64,000 nt of DNA from Tremella fuciformis. Its lineage: Eukaryota; Basidiomycota; Tremellomycetes; Tremellales; Tremellaceae. Both the position numbers and the translations under genes were made by a program. Shown in pieces: positions 33,161-44,292 of this stretch (position 1 is the first letter of the stretch; each line of letters starts with the position of its first letter). The notes beneath the pieces are model-generated. The model was not told where the DNA came from, ran no database searches, and worked only from the letters and a program-made list of their open reading frames with translations. The stretch spans positions 4,216,001 to 4,280,000 of the forward strand of contig CP136490.1 in the NCBI GenBank assembly GCA_032768795.1, given 5' to 3'.

Positions 33161-34659
33161 TCACCGAAGCAGCACCTCGACCGGTGTGCCCGGTTCCGTC
33201 TCGGGCTTGTGCTTGTCCTCCCCCGCCTCGCTCCGGCCCTCACTGCCCTCGGTGCTCTCACCGCCCTGCTCCTCAGCCCCAGAGGGGCCGGACGCTTTGG
33301 CGCCAGACGAAGCCGCCGCTTGTCTGCTCGCTTCGAGCGCTTTTTCCAGATCCTTCCTCTCCCGCTCTCTCCGCTGCGCGTTGATCTCGTCTAGGATCTC
33401 GCCGGCGCCTTCCGCCTTCAACATCCGCGCAAGGTCCTCGCCGAACTTCTCGGCCTGCCTGTAGCTGCCCACGACCCGCTCGGCAGCCCGGACCACCTGC
33501 CTTTGCCCGTCAAGCGAAGTGACGCATCCCCGCAACTTCATGCGCGCGTATCGTTTCCGTAGACCCGGCTTCTCTCCCGCTGCTTTCGGATACGATGCGT
33601 CTCTGTCGAGCAGGCCGGAGAAGTGCAGTGTCGGCGAGTTGGCGGTCAAGGGCTCTTCCTCCAGCCCTTCTGGGGCTTCGGAGACCTCTTCCAGCTCCGA
33701 CTCGATGCCGACGGGTACCGAGCAGCCGCCTTCCAATACCCGCAGGCAGCCCCGCTCGGCCCCACAACGCCATTCTGTTGGCCAGTGCCCGGCACCTCGC
33801 AACGCTTGCCGTACGCGGTCGTCAGATGTCCGAATTTCAACACCCAGTGCGCCTTGGCCGACAGCGTGGAACAATTCAGGCGAAGAGAGAGGCGCAGTAG
33901 CTCGATGGTGCATGTTGACGCGAGTCAGACCGGACAAGGCGAGAATGAGGGCTGCGAAGGGCGATTCGGGGTCGTCCAGCTTGCGGAAACGGGTGTTGAG
34001 ATTGCCCCTCTGAAGAGTCAATGGAATTGGTATATGTGCAACGACATGCAACGTACCATGTCCTGGAAGACGAGCTGCGGGTGTGCTCGCTTGAGCTGCG
34101 CGACACGCCGCACGCTGCCCGTGCCCACCACACTCCCAGGCGCTAGCTCTGCCAAACTACCCTCGGGCCTCCCATTGCGCATCACGAGCGCATCCCGCGG
34201 ATCTTCCCTTTCCAACATGCACGCAAGCTCACACCCGTCCTTCAACACCGTCGGCACGTCCTTGAGCGAGTGAACCAGCATGTCCAGCTCGCCCGCGGTG
34301 AGCTTGGCCTCGAGCTCGTCGGTCCACAAGCTCTTCGCCGGCTGGGAAGAAGAGTACGGCGAGAGGAGGTGCAGCGGTGTCGTCTGGTTGCGGTCACCAG
34401 CGGTGGTCATCGCTTCCACGACGAACGTCCATTGTGGGTGCAGAGCGCGAAGGGCGTCGGCGACGAGGTTGGTCTGGACCAGTGCGAGCTGGGATCGGCG
34501 GGTACCGAGGACGAAACTGGTCGATGGCGCGGCGGGATAGCCCGGGACAGCCGGGTGTAGGGGAGGGAGTGGGCTCGTGGGCGAGCGTGGGTTGGGCAAG
34601 ACGGGGCAGGAGGTCGGGACGGACATGGCACTCGTACGCAGGGCTGGTTGCAAGGACAA
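33161..34659 (-). CDS. HEM3: Hydroxymethylbilane synthase (porphobilinogen deaminase)
   Basis: Joins four porphobilinogens into hydroxymethylbilane in the cytosolic part of haem synthesis. Two exons (34659-34057, 34009-33161) give 483 aa. Family blocks: [52 protein letters not shown], then GGCSVPVG, whose Cys (297) holds the dipyrromethane cofactor. The first 45 residues are Pro/Ser-rich and the ATG at 34626 is an alternative start. The roughly 85-residue C-terminal extension beyond the usual domain is charged and then acidic and Gly/Ser-rich ([20 protein letters not shown]), which is unusual for the family. The gene converges on the TLC-like gene with 97 bp between stops. Confidence 0.95.
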
Positions 34660-35176
34660 GAAAATGTCGAGCGAGAAGAAAGTCCTTGATCGAGATGGTC
34701 GGTTTCCAAGGTGATACCAGCGAAAATTGGCGAATGGGAGTCCGCGTATTCCCTTGCAAGACGACGCTCAGGACCAGGGGCCTGACACTACAAAGGCAGG
34801 GCGTGCGAGGGGCTGTGCGAGTTGTCTACCTTGATTGATCGTTTGATTCGAGGAAAGGGGTACAAGATGGACGAGGTGAAACCACAAAATAATCCATCCA
34901 TCCCGGTTGTCCGGAACATTTTTACTTTTCGGCCGGTCCGACCGTGACCTCCAGACGTGCTGTCTTCGCTTCTGTAGATGCAACATGCATCATTACTACC
35001 AGCTAGGCATACGTTCAGTGCACAGAATCGTCAAGGCATGAAGGGTCATAAACAGGTAGGAAGTGTCCCAGGTCAACAGGGCGGATTTCGAATCAGAATA
35101 CGCTGGCGGGCACTATCGACGACCAACGGTAGATCCCTGGCGGTGGTACGCCGCGATCTGCTCAAGCTCGGACTGG
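34660..35176. other. Intergenic region upstream of the HEM3-like gene
   Basis: 517 bp between the HMBS start and the septin 3' end, so it should hold the HMBS promoter and the septin terminator. No element was recognised. Confidence 0.3.
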
Positions 35177-36791
35177 TCAATCAGCGATGGGGACGCCTCT
35201 GTATGCAGCAGCACTCGCCTCCAAGGCTTTGATCGAAGAGTGCGCCGATTCGAGATCTTTGTTGAGGCGATCCCGTTCGGCAATGAGCTAAACAGAATCA
35301 GCATATGACCGATAAGTAGGCTCCAAAACTGACGTGCTGCTCCCATTGCCTGAACCTTGCCTCCTCCACCTTGACCTGCTCGGTGAACCTCTTCCTGAGA
35401 AGCTCCTCCTCTTCGCGGTACTTTGGGTTGTCCAGCTTCTTGACTTTGGGTTCGCCAAACTTCCTCGTCTCCATCTGCGCGAGGCGGTAAGACTCGTAGT
35501 GGTTCTCCTCGGTAGTCGTGATGAGGTCGAGCATATACGTTCGGATGAGCAGTGATCTCAGTCGTTTGAAGTCGCAATGTTCGTCGTTCTCAACTACATT
35601 GTCAGCTTTGGTGTTACAATGCAGAGGAAGCTGACCCTCCGCAACACCCCAAAGGTATTCCCGGCCTTTCACTACACGTCCATCCGGTGTAGTAACATCG
35701 TCGGTGCTTCCGATGATGGAGAAGGGCATGAAAGACTGCATGACCCTGGCGTATTCGGCAACATTCTCATCCTCAGGATCGATAGGAGGTGTGTACACTT
35801 TGATACCCTGAGCGGCAATGACTTCCCGAATCTCGCTGGTCAGCAACGAAACGTAAAGGGAAGCACAAACTCACGATCATCTTGGCGTTGTGAATCTCGT
35901 CCGGGGTCATTGTGTCCGCTTTGGCAATGACAGGAATGAGGTTGACACGAGTTCCGAGGCGTTTCATGATCTCGACGTCGAGTGGTTTGAGCCTGACATC
36001 AGCTTCGGACAGATGAATTGCCAAAGCAGCTGACGTGTGTCCGGTGGGTCGAATGAAGTACAAACACGCGTGCACTCGCAGGTCTTGCTTTTCGCTCCTA
36101 TGAGGCTGCTGCTCCTGACGCATGAAGGACTCGTGCTGGTCGTCGATGAACTCGACAATAGGAGCCCAGCTGATTCTCAGCCATACCCCGGGGTAACGCG
36201 GTGCTCCCGGCTGACCTCTCTTTGTTGTTCACATAGTCGCCAAAGCCAGGAGTGTCAATAACAGTGAGCTGAAAGCATGAGCTTCTCCTGATCACAGCAT
36301 GAGGTTTTCACCTTGATGCTGAATCCCCTTTCTTCCAGCTGAGCTTTGAGGATCTCCACCTCGGTCGTCTTGTCCATCTGCTTAGCGTGTCTTAATGTGA
36401 GCTCGGACCTCTGTTTGCGCGAAGCTCGAACTGCATGTCGTGACAGGGGACAACAGACTGACCTTTGCTGGTAATTCCGTGGAGCACATATCTCGGTCGC
36501 GAAGAGGGTGTTGATCAAAGTCGTCTTGCCTAAACCTGACTCGCCTGACGTTCAGCTACGGGGGGGCGTCGTAGCTGCGCGCACCCACCGACTACCATAA
36601 CGGTGAAATGACCGCCCCTTTGGTTGACAATCTTGTGCCGCTGTCCCATGAGCACACATCGAACCCTCACATTCCACGCTGAGCTCGAATATGGTAAAGA
36701 TTGCGCACCTGATTCGGCAAGCTGAACGTTAGTGACTGCACATGACAAGGGCGCAAAGGAATGCTCACTTTGCAATGCCAATGCCCGACAT
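35177..36791 (-). CDS. CDC12: Septin (CDC12-type GTP-binding protein)
   Basis: Septins polymerise into filaments and rings at the bud neck and septum. Translation starts MSGIGIANLPNQ and continues RHKIVNQRGGHFTVMVVG. The GTPase motifs are visible: P-loop GESGLGKT, switch DTPGFGD and the AKAD specificity loop. The septin-unique region follows (EYLWGVAE, then FKRLRSLLIRTYMLDLI). The C-terminus is a coiled coil (RKRFTEQVKVEEARFRQWEQ, then LIAERDRLNKDLES) ending at 35177. The FTEQVKVEE segment and length favour the CDC12/SEPT6-like group. About nine short exons are needed; exon 1 is 36791-36769, exon 2 is only 13 nt (36721-36709), exon 3 is 36640-36589 and exon 4 is 36544-36463. Confidence 0.9.
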
Positions 36792-37178
36792 GTTGGAGGA
36801 TTCTGTGAGCTGTCGCAGGGCCGGACTTGATTCGAAGACAGTGTCTCCCCTCTTGGAGTGATAGTCGAGTACGAGAGAAGCAGACACGACGCGTGTAGAG
36901 AGAGACAAAAGAGTGAAGAAAGATGATCTGAGCGTTGAAGAAGTAGCGCTGGCAGCGAGGTCAAAGCGCGCCCGCGCCTGAAGTCATGAAACCACGTGGC
37001 GCGGGGGCGACTGCTATGTGGACATGAGGCAGAAGGGTGGTCACAAGAGCAAGCACGACTAGAGCGCACGATCACGTAGATGGGCTGCATGCATTATACA
37101 ACAATTGACGTGTCCCCGTCATCGTACATGACTCGCTGCTCGATCGCCACACAATCAGGCTCCGCGTCGTCTACGTGT
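36792..37178. promoter_or_regulatory. Septin promoter and SF3b10 3' flank
   Basis: 387 bp between the septin start and the stop of the SF3b10 gene, both on the - strand. The septin-proximal part is purine-rich on the + strand. No further gene was found. Confidence 0.3.
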
Positions 37179-37764
37179 CTAATCGTCCGTCTTGCCCGGC
37201 GGTTTACCACACGGCTGCAGCATTCGCTGCAACGTCAGCATCCCATGCAGAGGCTGAACATCCCTGCCAGCTCACCTCCATCAACTCGAACTTCTCTCTC
37301 GCTTGACACTCGCCGTCGGCTATTGCGATATAGGCCAGCAGGGGTGGGTGGCCAATGATAGCCGCTGCAGTGTCTCGGTGTTGATGGGTGAGCCACTCGC
37401 TATTGTGTCAGACGCTGACGCTGTTGAGATATTGAGCGAGTGATTCACTATTTTGTGGTGTCTGCATGTCCCGTGCCAGTATACCGAGCGTGGACTTGAA
37501 GTAAGCAGTTGCCTATGTGTCTTCCGCGGTTTGCGCTCTGTTGCGACCATTGAGACGACACAATTTTGCCCCAGCATCCACGTCTGATCTTTGCCCCACA
37601 TGCCCCGACCTGAGGCCTGTCCCGATCACATGCTTTGCCCTTCCTTGGACACAACCAGAGTTAGTCACTCACGTTGCTCCAATTGCGTGTTGAGGGTATA
37701 TCGCAATTCGGCCTGTAATCTTAGTCGGTACACACCATCAAATGCGTCAAGTAGGCTCACCATA
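37179..37764 (-). CDS. SF3B5: Splicing factor SF3b subunit 5 (SF3b10)
   Basis: Small core subunit of the SF3b complex in U2 snRNP, which helps recognise the branch site. Five coding pieces (37764-37762, 37712-37673, 37494-37449, 37399-37276, 37226-37179) join to 86 aa, the same length as I recall for human SF3B5. Diagnostic stretches are LHARYTGTGHADTTKYEW, then PPLLAYIAIADGECQARE and FELMERMLQPCGKPPG. The first coding exon is just the ATG; GTGAGC follows it immediately and the next exon reads AELRYTLNTQLEQ. The intron between exons 2 and 3 is about 170 bp, the others short. No single ORF reveals this gene. Divergent from NOT2, with 449 bp between starts. Confidence 0.93.
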
Positions 37765-38213
37765 CTGTACGCTTCCGTGCCGAGCTCTCACGTCAGACCG
37801 TATGGGAGTCGGGTGTAGGTAAGAAGAGCATACTCATCACCGTCGACGACGTCGAAGAGGGGCGATTTCCAGAATTGCCACCCGCTATATCACCGAAGAT
37901 CTCCGGGTTGAGCTCTGGGACCCCTCGCCGGTTGACAGAGCCAAGGCCTTTGCAGCTACAATGGATGCTAGTCTCCTCCTTCATACCGCTGCGAAGAGCT
38001 CTGCTACATAGCTCGACGACTCAAGGCGCGCTCAGACAGACGTCAGAGTAACCGAACAACCACCCGTGAGGCTCTTTGCGCCCAAAAAGGCCATATATCG
38101 AGCTCGGCTGACACGGTTGCTTCGCTTTCTGCGTCCATCTACAAACACATTCTCGCGCCTTTTCGCCGAATACAGACCCCTGATTTCTTCCAGAGACCTC
38201 AGGAGGGCGTGGC
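37765..38213. promoter_or_regulatory. Divergent promoter region, SF3b10 / NOT2
   Basis: 449 bp between the two starts, serving two RNA-processing genes. The minus-strand frame at 37793-37984 looks superficially coding but cannot be joined in frame to the SF3b10 exons, so I read it as 5' leader or chance. Confidence 0.35.
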
Positions 38214-39911
38214 ATGAGCAGATCGACGGGTCCGTACACCCGTGTGAGGCAGACGATGGGGCTGATGGAGGTGAAGCAGCATCATCAACCCGTTCATCGC
38301 ACACATTACCTGAGTTTGGCTCAACACCGGAACAGCAGCAGGCAGGAGGGCAAGGAGCTATGTTCTACGCGACAGCTGGGCAACAAGCAACGCAGGGAGC
38401 ACCGCAGGCGCAACCGCAAAGAGCCGTTTTAGGGGCTCAGGGGTTTCCTCAAACCGCAGGGGCTCTTGGGAGAGCGGGGCCACCGGGCTTTGCAGGAAGA
38501 GCTGCAGGTGAGCCTTGCGCCCGGATGAAGGCTTGAAGGCCGCTGGGATGCAAAGATGAGGTTCGTGAGGCAGGGCTGACCAGGAAGATCCGAATGATTT
38601 CCCTGCTCTCGGTACTCAACCCGCGCATCCGAGCACATCGAGCTATGCGGCCCAAGCACAGCCAACACATCAGGCAGCGCCGTCAAACCAACATCCTCAT
38701 TTGCAACAGCAGATGTTCCTCCAACAGAGTACATTGGCACCACCGCCAGGGATCGCAGGTCCCTCACCAGGTGCAGCAGGTCAACCGAACGGTCTCCCAC
38801 CCAATCAATCTCTCAGAGGGGAGGATTTCCCAGCATTGGGAGCAAATGCTACCGGTGGAGGTGGAGGACCGCCAGGCAAAGGGGAGGATCGAGTGAGCGG
38901 TGCGAGAGGGGGCGTGGCAGTGTGCTGATGGAGGAAGATGGGAAACTTCTTGCGGGCAGCACCGAGCAACCAACCGACGTCACCACAGACTCTTCCTAAT
39001 GGATTAGGACATACGGATGCCACGACTTCCGCCAACGCCCCATTGAGACAAGCACCTACAGGTGGTCCATCGTCCACAACAGACTCGTCATGGACACGAC
39101 ACTCTCCTCGTCAACATGTCCCGCAAGAACCCATAGTGCGGCCGGTGCAGCAGATCTTGCAATCGCCCGTTGACAACTGGGATCTCAAATCCTTGTTGTT
39201 GAATATACAGGCATATCTGAATAACGGCGACAAGGGAGATTTGATGTTCGGCGTGGACCTGAGCGACTTGGGCGTGGATGTGGAGTCAAAGTGAGCGAAA
39301 TTGAGCAGGGAGTTGCGCATTCATCGCTGACTCGCAGCGCACCGTTGTATCCATCACTAGTCGCACCTTGGACGGAGCCGCGAGATCCAAATGCCCGTCC
39401 ACCTCGAATCGAAGAAGCATGGCATACGCCCGCTTGCTATCACGTTCAAGCCAAGCCAATCGAGACGAAACTGTCCGACCTCGCAGAAGAAACGCTCTTC
39501 TACATCTTCTACTCTCAACCACAAGACGTTGTCCAACTCGAAGTCGCCGCCGAACTGTATCTCAACAGGAATTACCGGTATCACATGGAGCACGGCCTGT
39601 GGTTCAACTCGGACCAACTATGCCAGATCAACCTGCATACTCTCGACAAGTCCCATCCGAATCTGGTTGCCGGGCCTTTCCAGGTCCACGACCCGAACAC
39701 AATGCGGAACACCACGACCGACGAAACTTTCCTGATCGACGCCAATTTGCTGGAGATCACAAGACCGGCAGCTACCGTGATAGAGGAGACTGTGAAGCGG
39801 GACGCGGCACGGAGCCCGAACGGGAGTGTGGCGAGCGGGACAGGAAGTCTCATGAGTAGCATCATGGGGGCCGCCGGTGGCAACTATCAGACGTTGCAGG
39901 CGGCAAGGTAG
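38214..39911 (+). CDS. NOT2: CCR4-NOT complex subunit NOT2
   Basis: Scaffold subunit of the cytoplasmic deadenylase and transcription complex CCR4-NOT. Five exons (38214-38243, 38336-38507, 38588-38892, 38938-39290, 39338-39911) give 477 aa. The N-terminal half is Gln/Gly/Pro-rich and disordered, with two copies of a DFPALG motif (NDFPALGT and EDFPALGA). A conserved helix-rich linker follows (WDLKSLLLNIQAYLNNGDKGDLMF), then the C-terminal NOT2/3/5 domain from LYPSLVAPWTEP through YRYHMEHGLWFN, which pairs with NOT3/5. Exon 1 (ten codons, MSRSTGPYTR) is the least certain part; it was chosen because its GTGAGG donor joins in frame. Confidence 0.9.
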
Positions 39912-40293
39912 GGGGTGTAGACACCTTGATTGTGGACAGCGGATGCGGGAGATGGGACGTCATGCCATCATACCATGCTCACACTGCTAAGTACTCATGG
40001 CGAAGCGCGTCACCCGATCGTGACAATACTGGCGCATCTTCAACGTGCATAGGCTATCGAAACATCTTAGCTAATCTTCAGGCCCTCCAAGCTAACTCGA
40101 CGCAGCTCGCATAGGTAGCACTCATCATTGCACGGTCTACGTGCATCGTTCTTGGCTACTTGCCTCCTCCTGGCTCGTCTACTCGACGCGATTCATTGGG
40201 TATTGGCCTCGCTATGGGCAGCTGGGGGTGGTGGAGGCAGCATCCGCCTGCTAGTCAGGCGACTGCACGGCTTCATTCGAGACCGGACAGCAC
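39912..40293. other. Convergent intergenic region
   Basis: 382 bp between two converging stops (NOT2 and the four-span protein). Expected to hold both 3' ends. Nothing else seen. Confidence 0.3.
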
Positions 40294-41306
40294 TCACGAG
40301 ACCCGCCGAACTCCATGCTCGCGGACGGCCGCCTTCTCGTCCAGCTCCTCGGTGGGAGCGTTGTCAGCCTGGTAGCCGAACTCGGGGTCCTTCAACATGC
40401 TGCCTCGCTTGTAGCCTGGCACCGTCTCGCTAGCCTCCGAACCGCCTACAGCCGTTGACGATGTTGCCGCATTCGACTTGGCGTTGGCAAGCATGGCCAT
40501 CGATCGGCGTCGGACCATGACGGCCTCTTCTTTCCAGTTGCCCTGGGCTTGGCGGAGACGGAGATGTAGGCCCCAGCCGGCAGTGAAGAGGGCGAAGAGG
40601 GAGATCATGGCAGCGACGGCGGTCCTGCTGGTCAGTTGCGCCTCAGTCCGAAAAGCTGACTTGCGTCTCCATCGCATGGCCAGACTTCGGGTGCCCACCG
40701 CCGGCGCTTACGCTCATGTACGCCTGCCTGCCAAACCCGAATGCCATCCAGCATAGCACGTTGCCGAAGAGCGACACGCAAAGCACGCAGGCTTCGACCA
40801 CTGCGAAGCGAAGGTGGCGGGAGATGGAATCCAGGTCGACAATCTGGTAACCCATCGGCGTGGTCACCGTCAGGAGGATCCAGAAAACCAGCGTGACGAT
40901 CGACCAGTAACAAGCTGCAAGTCAGCGGACCGATCTTGGGGAGACGCACGGGACGGACCGAGAGGCAGCATGATGCGCACGGTCAATGCTTCGCCCGTGT
41001 TGATCATGCTGTTCAAGTAGCTGTTGTCGGACAGGGGAGCGTACGTGCAGTTTGACGTGTCGGTCACTGCTCGTCAGCCATGTCCGCATCCAAGCTGAGT
41101 CTGTGTGACATACTGCACCAGCCGGTCACGCCGGCAGTGAATGGCCCGTCAGTCCCATCGACGCTGAACCAGTACAGGCTCTTGATTGGTCCCGGGACCG
41201 AAAGGAGCACAAGTACGAGCAGGAGCAAGCTCAGCGCTGTGAGACCGAGCGAGATGCCGGGCTGAGATAGTACGGGGTGGAAGAAGAAACGGGTGAGAGC
41301 GCCCAT
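40294..41306 (-). CDS. Four-span membrane protein, Sur7/PalI-like
   Basis: Four exons (41306-41114, 41066-40959, 40914-40712, 40641-40294) give 283 aa. Span 1 is near the start (GISLGLTALSLLLLVLVLLS). An extracellular loop with two Cys follows (VTGWCMTDTSNCTYAPL) and then spans 2-4 (YWSIVTLVFWILLTV; VVEACVLCVSLFGNVLCWMAF; VAAMISLFALFTAGWGLHL). The cytosolic tail of about 90 residues is polar with RRRSM and an acidic end. The topology, loop with a W-x-C...C arrangement and size fit fungal Sur7/PalI claudin-like proteins of the plasma membrane, which act in membrane domains or pH sensing. Family membership is inference from topology; no decisive motif is present. Confidence 0.68.
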
Positions 41307-41933
41307 CTTTTTTGGTGGGCGGACGAGTGTGGCACTTGAGTGTGGCGGTTTGGCTTTCCAGCAGCGGCAATTCAAATCTGACACGCCGGGCGTCAGAGGC
41401 TGTACTGAGTTTGTCGTACAGTGAGCAGTTGTCAGGATGCGTACACGGAGTAGAGTCATGCGTCTCGCGGGGCGGGCTCTTTTCTATATGATCTCTCTGA
41501 CGCGTAGCGAGGTGAGCCCGCCAGTCTTTGTTGTGGCTTGACCTTTGAGGCCCGCCCCGACTTTGTACGAGACCTTTCATGGTCGCTGCGCGGCGTGGGG
41601 AGGAGGGCTTGGAGTGGCGAACGGACCTTTGTGGACTGTGAAGGGTTGTGCTGATAAGGAGATAGAGCGAAAGGGGCTACACGAACAAAGGATGACAGGG
41701 AGAGCATCGTTCAGCGCCGGAAATCTCGAGGCGAAAGAAGAACCCGGGACGGGGGCCCAAGGCAGAGGGGAGAGACGGAAACCTGCTGCCTGCCGTTGAA
41801 TCGCGGCCACAGATGAAAGAAATGAACATATGCATATAGAAAAAAAAAGCGCAAGGCTCGTTGGAAGACCATCGAAGCCAATCGAGGAGACACCGCAGAA
41901 GCGCGACGTATGTACATAACAAGCTTGGGGTGG
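41307..41933. promoter_or_regulatory. Intergenic region
   Basis: 627 bp between the four-span gene start and the end of the first array-2 gene. Contains an A9 tract near 41840 and no supported gene. It probably holds the four-span gene promoter. Confidence 0.3.
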
Positions 41934-42803
41934 TCAGGGATTGTATGTCCCGAATCCTAGCTGTGATGAATCCATCACCTCCGCCCTAAATGTGTATTCC
42001 GTGGGTACAAACGTGCCAGAGCGTTGAGGTGTCGAGCTTGTCCCGGGGAGGGTTGTGCTAGGCACCACCCTCGAAGTCGACCTGTGATAATGCCATATCT
42101 GGCCGTAATAGACTGCTGGCTGTGCGCCGTCGGCGCTATCGCTCGCTGAGGCCCCACGTGGAGTGTTTCTCAACGAGCGTGCTTTCCCACGAAGGCCATA
42201 AGAGGATCCTCTGCCCGTCTGCGATCCCAAGAAGCGTTGGCAATGCCCAAGAGATGGCCATCCGCCCGTTGGGTCAGGCTGTCGCTTAGCTAGGGTCCAC
42301 CCAGACTGAGGATCATCGGCTTCTCGCAGAAAGCTTCGCCAGTCCCACCAGTTGGATACGGACACATGTGTAGTCGCTCCCAAAGCGGGATCTCCTGTCG
42401 TCTGAATCGTCCTCTCCACTTCACGCAAAAGTTCATCGAGACGCTCCTGACACAACAGCCTACAAGTCGCTGATTGTATATGCTGATCAAAGAACGTCTT
42501 GAGGCTGCGGTGAACGGCTCGTGCGGCTCCTTTGTTCTCGGTTTCTTGGCTCGCAACTCGGTGATACTGGGCTATTTTGCTGGCCGCACGTATTGGGATG
42601 ACAGAATTGGACCTGAAGAGCTCCCGGTCCTCATCGGTGAGGTTGGTGGCGACGTCCAAGTCAAACGAGACCACAAGGTGCCACTCGACCGCGGGGTCCG
42701 TCGGATGCTTGGGGGACGGGCGGCTGACTACCTCCTCCACCTTCTCCTCCTTCTCCTCCTCCTCAGTAGGCTCTTCGTCGAGTGGGCTATGGTGTGAAGA
42801 CAT
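41934..42803 (-). CDS. Orphan protein, array 2 member 1
   Basis: Intronless ORF of 289 aa with no family I recognise. An acidic Glu-rich N-terminus (EEPTEEEEKEEKVEE) leads to a predicted beta strand EWHLVVSFDLD, then a helical region (AVHRSLKTFFDQHIQ; QERLDELLREVERTIQ), a second strand block THVSVSNWWDWRSFL ending in SGWTLAK, a polar linker, and a last strand block VYYGQIWHYHR. The same order (strand, helices, V-x-S plus W, then W-x-L/F, then a terminal strand) recurs in the following genes on this strand. A TATAAA box lies at 42876-42871 (minus), 68 bp before the ATG. No signal peptide or membrane span. Confidence 0.7.
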   Translation of the reverse strand: MSSHHSPLDEEPTEEEEKEEKVEEVVSRPSPKHPTDPAVEWHLVVSFDLDVATNLTDEDRELFRSNSVIPIRAASKIAQYHRVASQETENKGAARAVHRSLKTFFDQHIQSATCRLLCQERLDELLREVERTIQTTGDPALGATTHVSVSNWWDWRSFLREADDPQSGWTLAKRQPDPTGGWPSLGHCQRFLGSQTGRGSSYGLRGKARSLRNTPRGASASDSADGAQPAVYYGQIWHYHRSTSRVVPSTTLPGTSSTPQRSGTFVPTEYTFRAEVMDSSQLGFGTYNP

Positions 42804-43785
42804 TGGGTGTCACAGTACGAGTGTGTCTCAAGCTTGGAGAACAGAGGACTAGGCTGGTCAGGATGGCCTCTTTATACTTCGCTTGCGCGTTCTTTCCCCA
42901 CCCTACCTGCTCCCCATATTCAAGCGGAGCATATTTCCTTTTTGCCAGTATAGACTGACCGGACGAAGAGAAGGACGAATTCGCGCTCCTAACCTAAGAC
43001 TCAGGCCTTGCACAGACCATTGTCATAGGACGTCAGAGCGGTTTCGGCTCTGAGAGAAGCCAAGAGCTAAGGTGTGATCGTGAGGGCCTAGACTTTCTGC
43101 GTTCACCTTCGCGTTTCGCTTGCGCCGTGTTGGCGAGCCTAGGCGACTGAGAAGTTCAGGCATACAAATGCCATGAGTCTGGTCGTCACTCTCACACGTT
43201 TACGTATATCGACCAGTTCTCGTCAAGGAGGCTATGCTTCTCCAAATCCGATTTGTCATGTGCATTTGGCCGAGAGCTTCACAGAAGACTCCCATCCTGC
43301 GAACTGCCAGACCAAAATCCCCCCTTGTGCCGCATTGCTCATCCGTGTCCCACCGGTGCGATGCAAGGAGCTTTCTCGCCTCGAGCCCGCAAGTTCTGGA
43401 ACCGTGTCGCTTGACCACTGCATGTTTCTCTTCGGGTCGTCTCCATTCATCAGAGGCGACTCCAAGGCATCTTGGCTCGGGCTGACCAAAATAATGTAAT
43501 CTCTGGTGCTTGTACTTTTCTTCTGTCAACTCCGTTGGCTGCTGATGGCCTGGGGTACTTCGTGTCAACCGACGTGGGTTGGCGCCAACTCCGCCTATTA
43601 GAGAATCTTCAAACAGAGGTGTCCAGTTGACAGATCAATCTGGCGGAAAACTATGCAAATGCCCGTTCGCACCTGTACGGTCAACGATGCAATTGGTCGG
43701 TCAGCGATGACGGTTGTATGACAAAAGGCTGGTCGAGAGACACTCAATGGCTCACGCGCTCCCAGCATTCAACAATGTCGGGACT
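42804..43785. other. Intergenic spacer in array 2, possible relic
   Basis: 982 bp. Apart from the member 1 promoter (TATAAA at 42871-42876), a minus-strand frame at 43568-43200 contains MHMTNRIWRSIASL, which faintly recalls the V-x-S-x-x-W block of the family. The similarity is too weak to call a pseudogene. Confidence 0.25.
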
Positions 43786-44292
43786 TCAACATCCGTGAAC
43801 TTTGTTAAAAGATTGACGTTGCATCGCCGGACACTCAATGTTGCACCGGATTCCACCACCAGCTCGATGCGAGGATCGGGACTTGCACAGAGCGAATTCG
43901 TGTATACTTGCACAGGACTGCTCGAGAGAGGCCTGCCGTCGAGACCTGAGCATGATCAGCACCGAGGCTCTGTGCGGAACCCCATGGTACAAGCGATAGG
44001 CTTCCTTCATGAAAACCCCCTCTCGAAAAAGTGCTGCAGCGAGTTGTTGATGGACCTTGTCGCTGACTTGTGTGAGCGGTGGGGCAGACCTCGCCGCCGG
44101 TGTTGGGCTATGTTGCTCTCTACACATATTGGCGTGGGCAAATATTCCAAGTAGCGCTCCTCGACTCGAGGTTCGATGCTCCAATACCTTGCGGAAGTCG
44201 AAGGTGACCACAAAATGCCAGGTCAGGGCAGGGTCGGCTGCCATGGTCGCGTGTTCGCGCTCTTGTGTCTGTGGACCTTTCAGGAGTGTCAT
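43786..44292 (-). CDS. Orphan protein, array 2 member 2 (short or decayed)
   Basis: Intronless. I start at 44292 (MTLLKGPQTQE), giving 168 aa; the ATG at 44244 (MAADPALTW) is equally possible. The N-terminal strand LTWHFVVTFDF matches member 1 (EWHLVVSFDLD) well and a helical region follows. After about residue 110 the expected W-containing block is missing and the sequence becomes Ser/Arg/Cys-rich without resemblance to the others. It may be a truncated or frame-decayed copy rather than a working gene. Confidence 0.5.
   Translation of the reverse strand: MTLLKGPQTQEREHATMAADPALTWHFVVTFDFRKVLEHRTSSRGALLGIFAHANMCREQHSPTPAARSAPPLTQVSDKVHQQLAAALFREGVFMKEAYRLYHGVPHRASVLIMLRSRRQASLEQSCASIHEFALCKSRSSHRAGGGIRCNIECPAMQRQSFNKVHGC

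Noticed and set aside
37793..37984. Minus-strand 63-aa frame upstream of SF3b10 as an extra N-terminal exon
   Set aside because: No donor/acceptor pair joins it in frame, and SF3b10 is complete at 86 aa without it.
38066..38536. Alternative NOT2 start at 38066 in a 156-aa frame
   Set aside because: The upstream part is basic and unlike NOT2; a short exon 1 at 38214 with a GTGAGG donor joins in frame. Kept as a possible alternative only.
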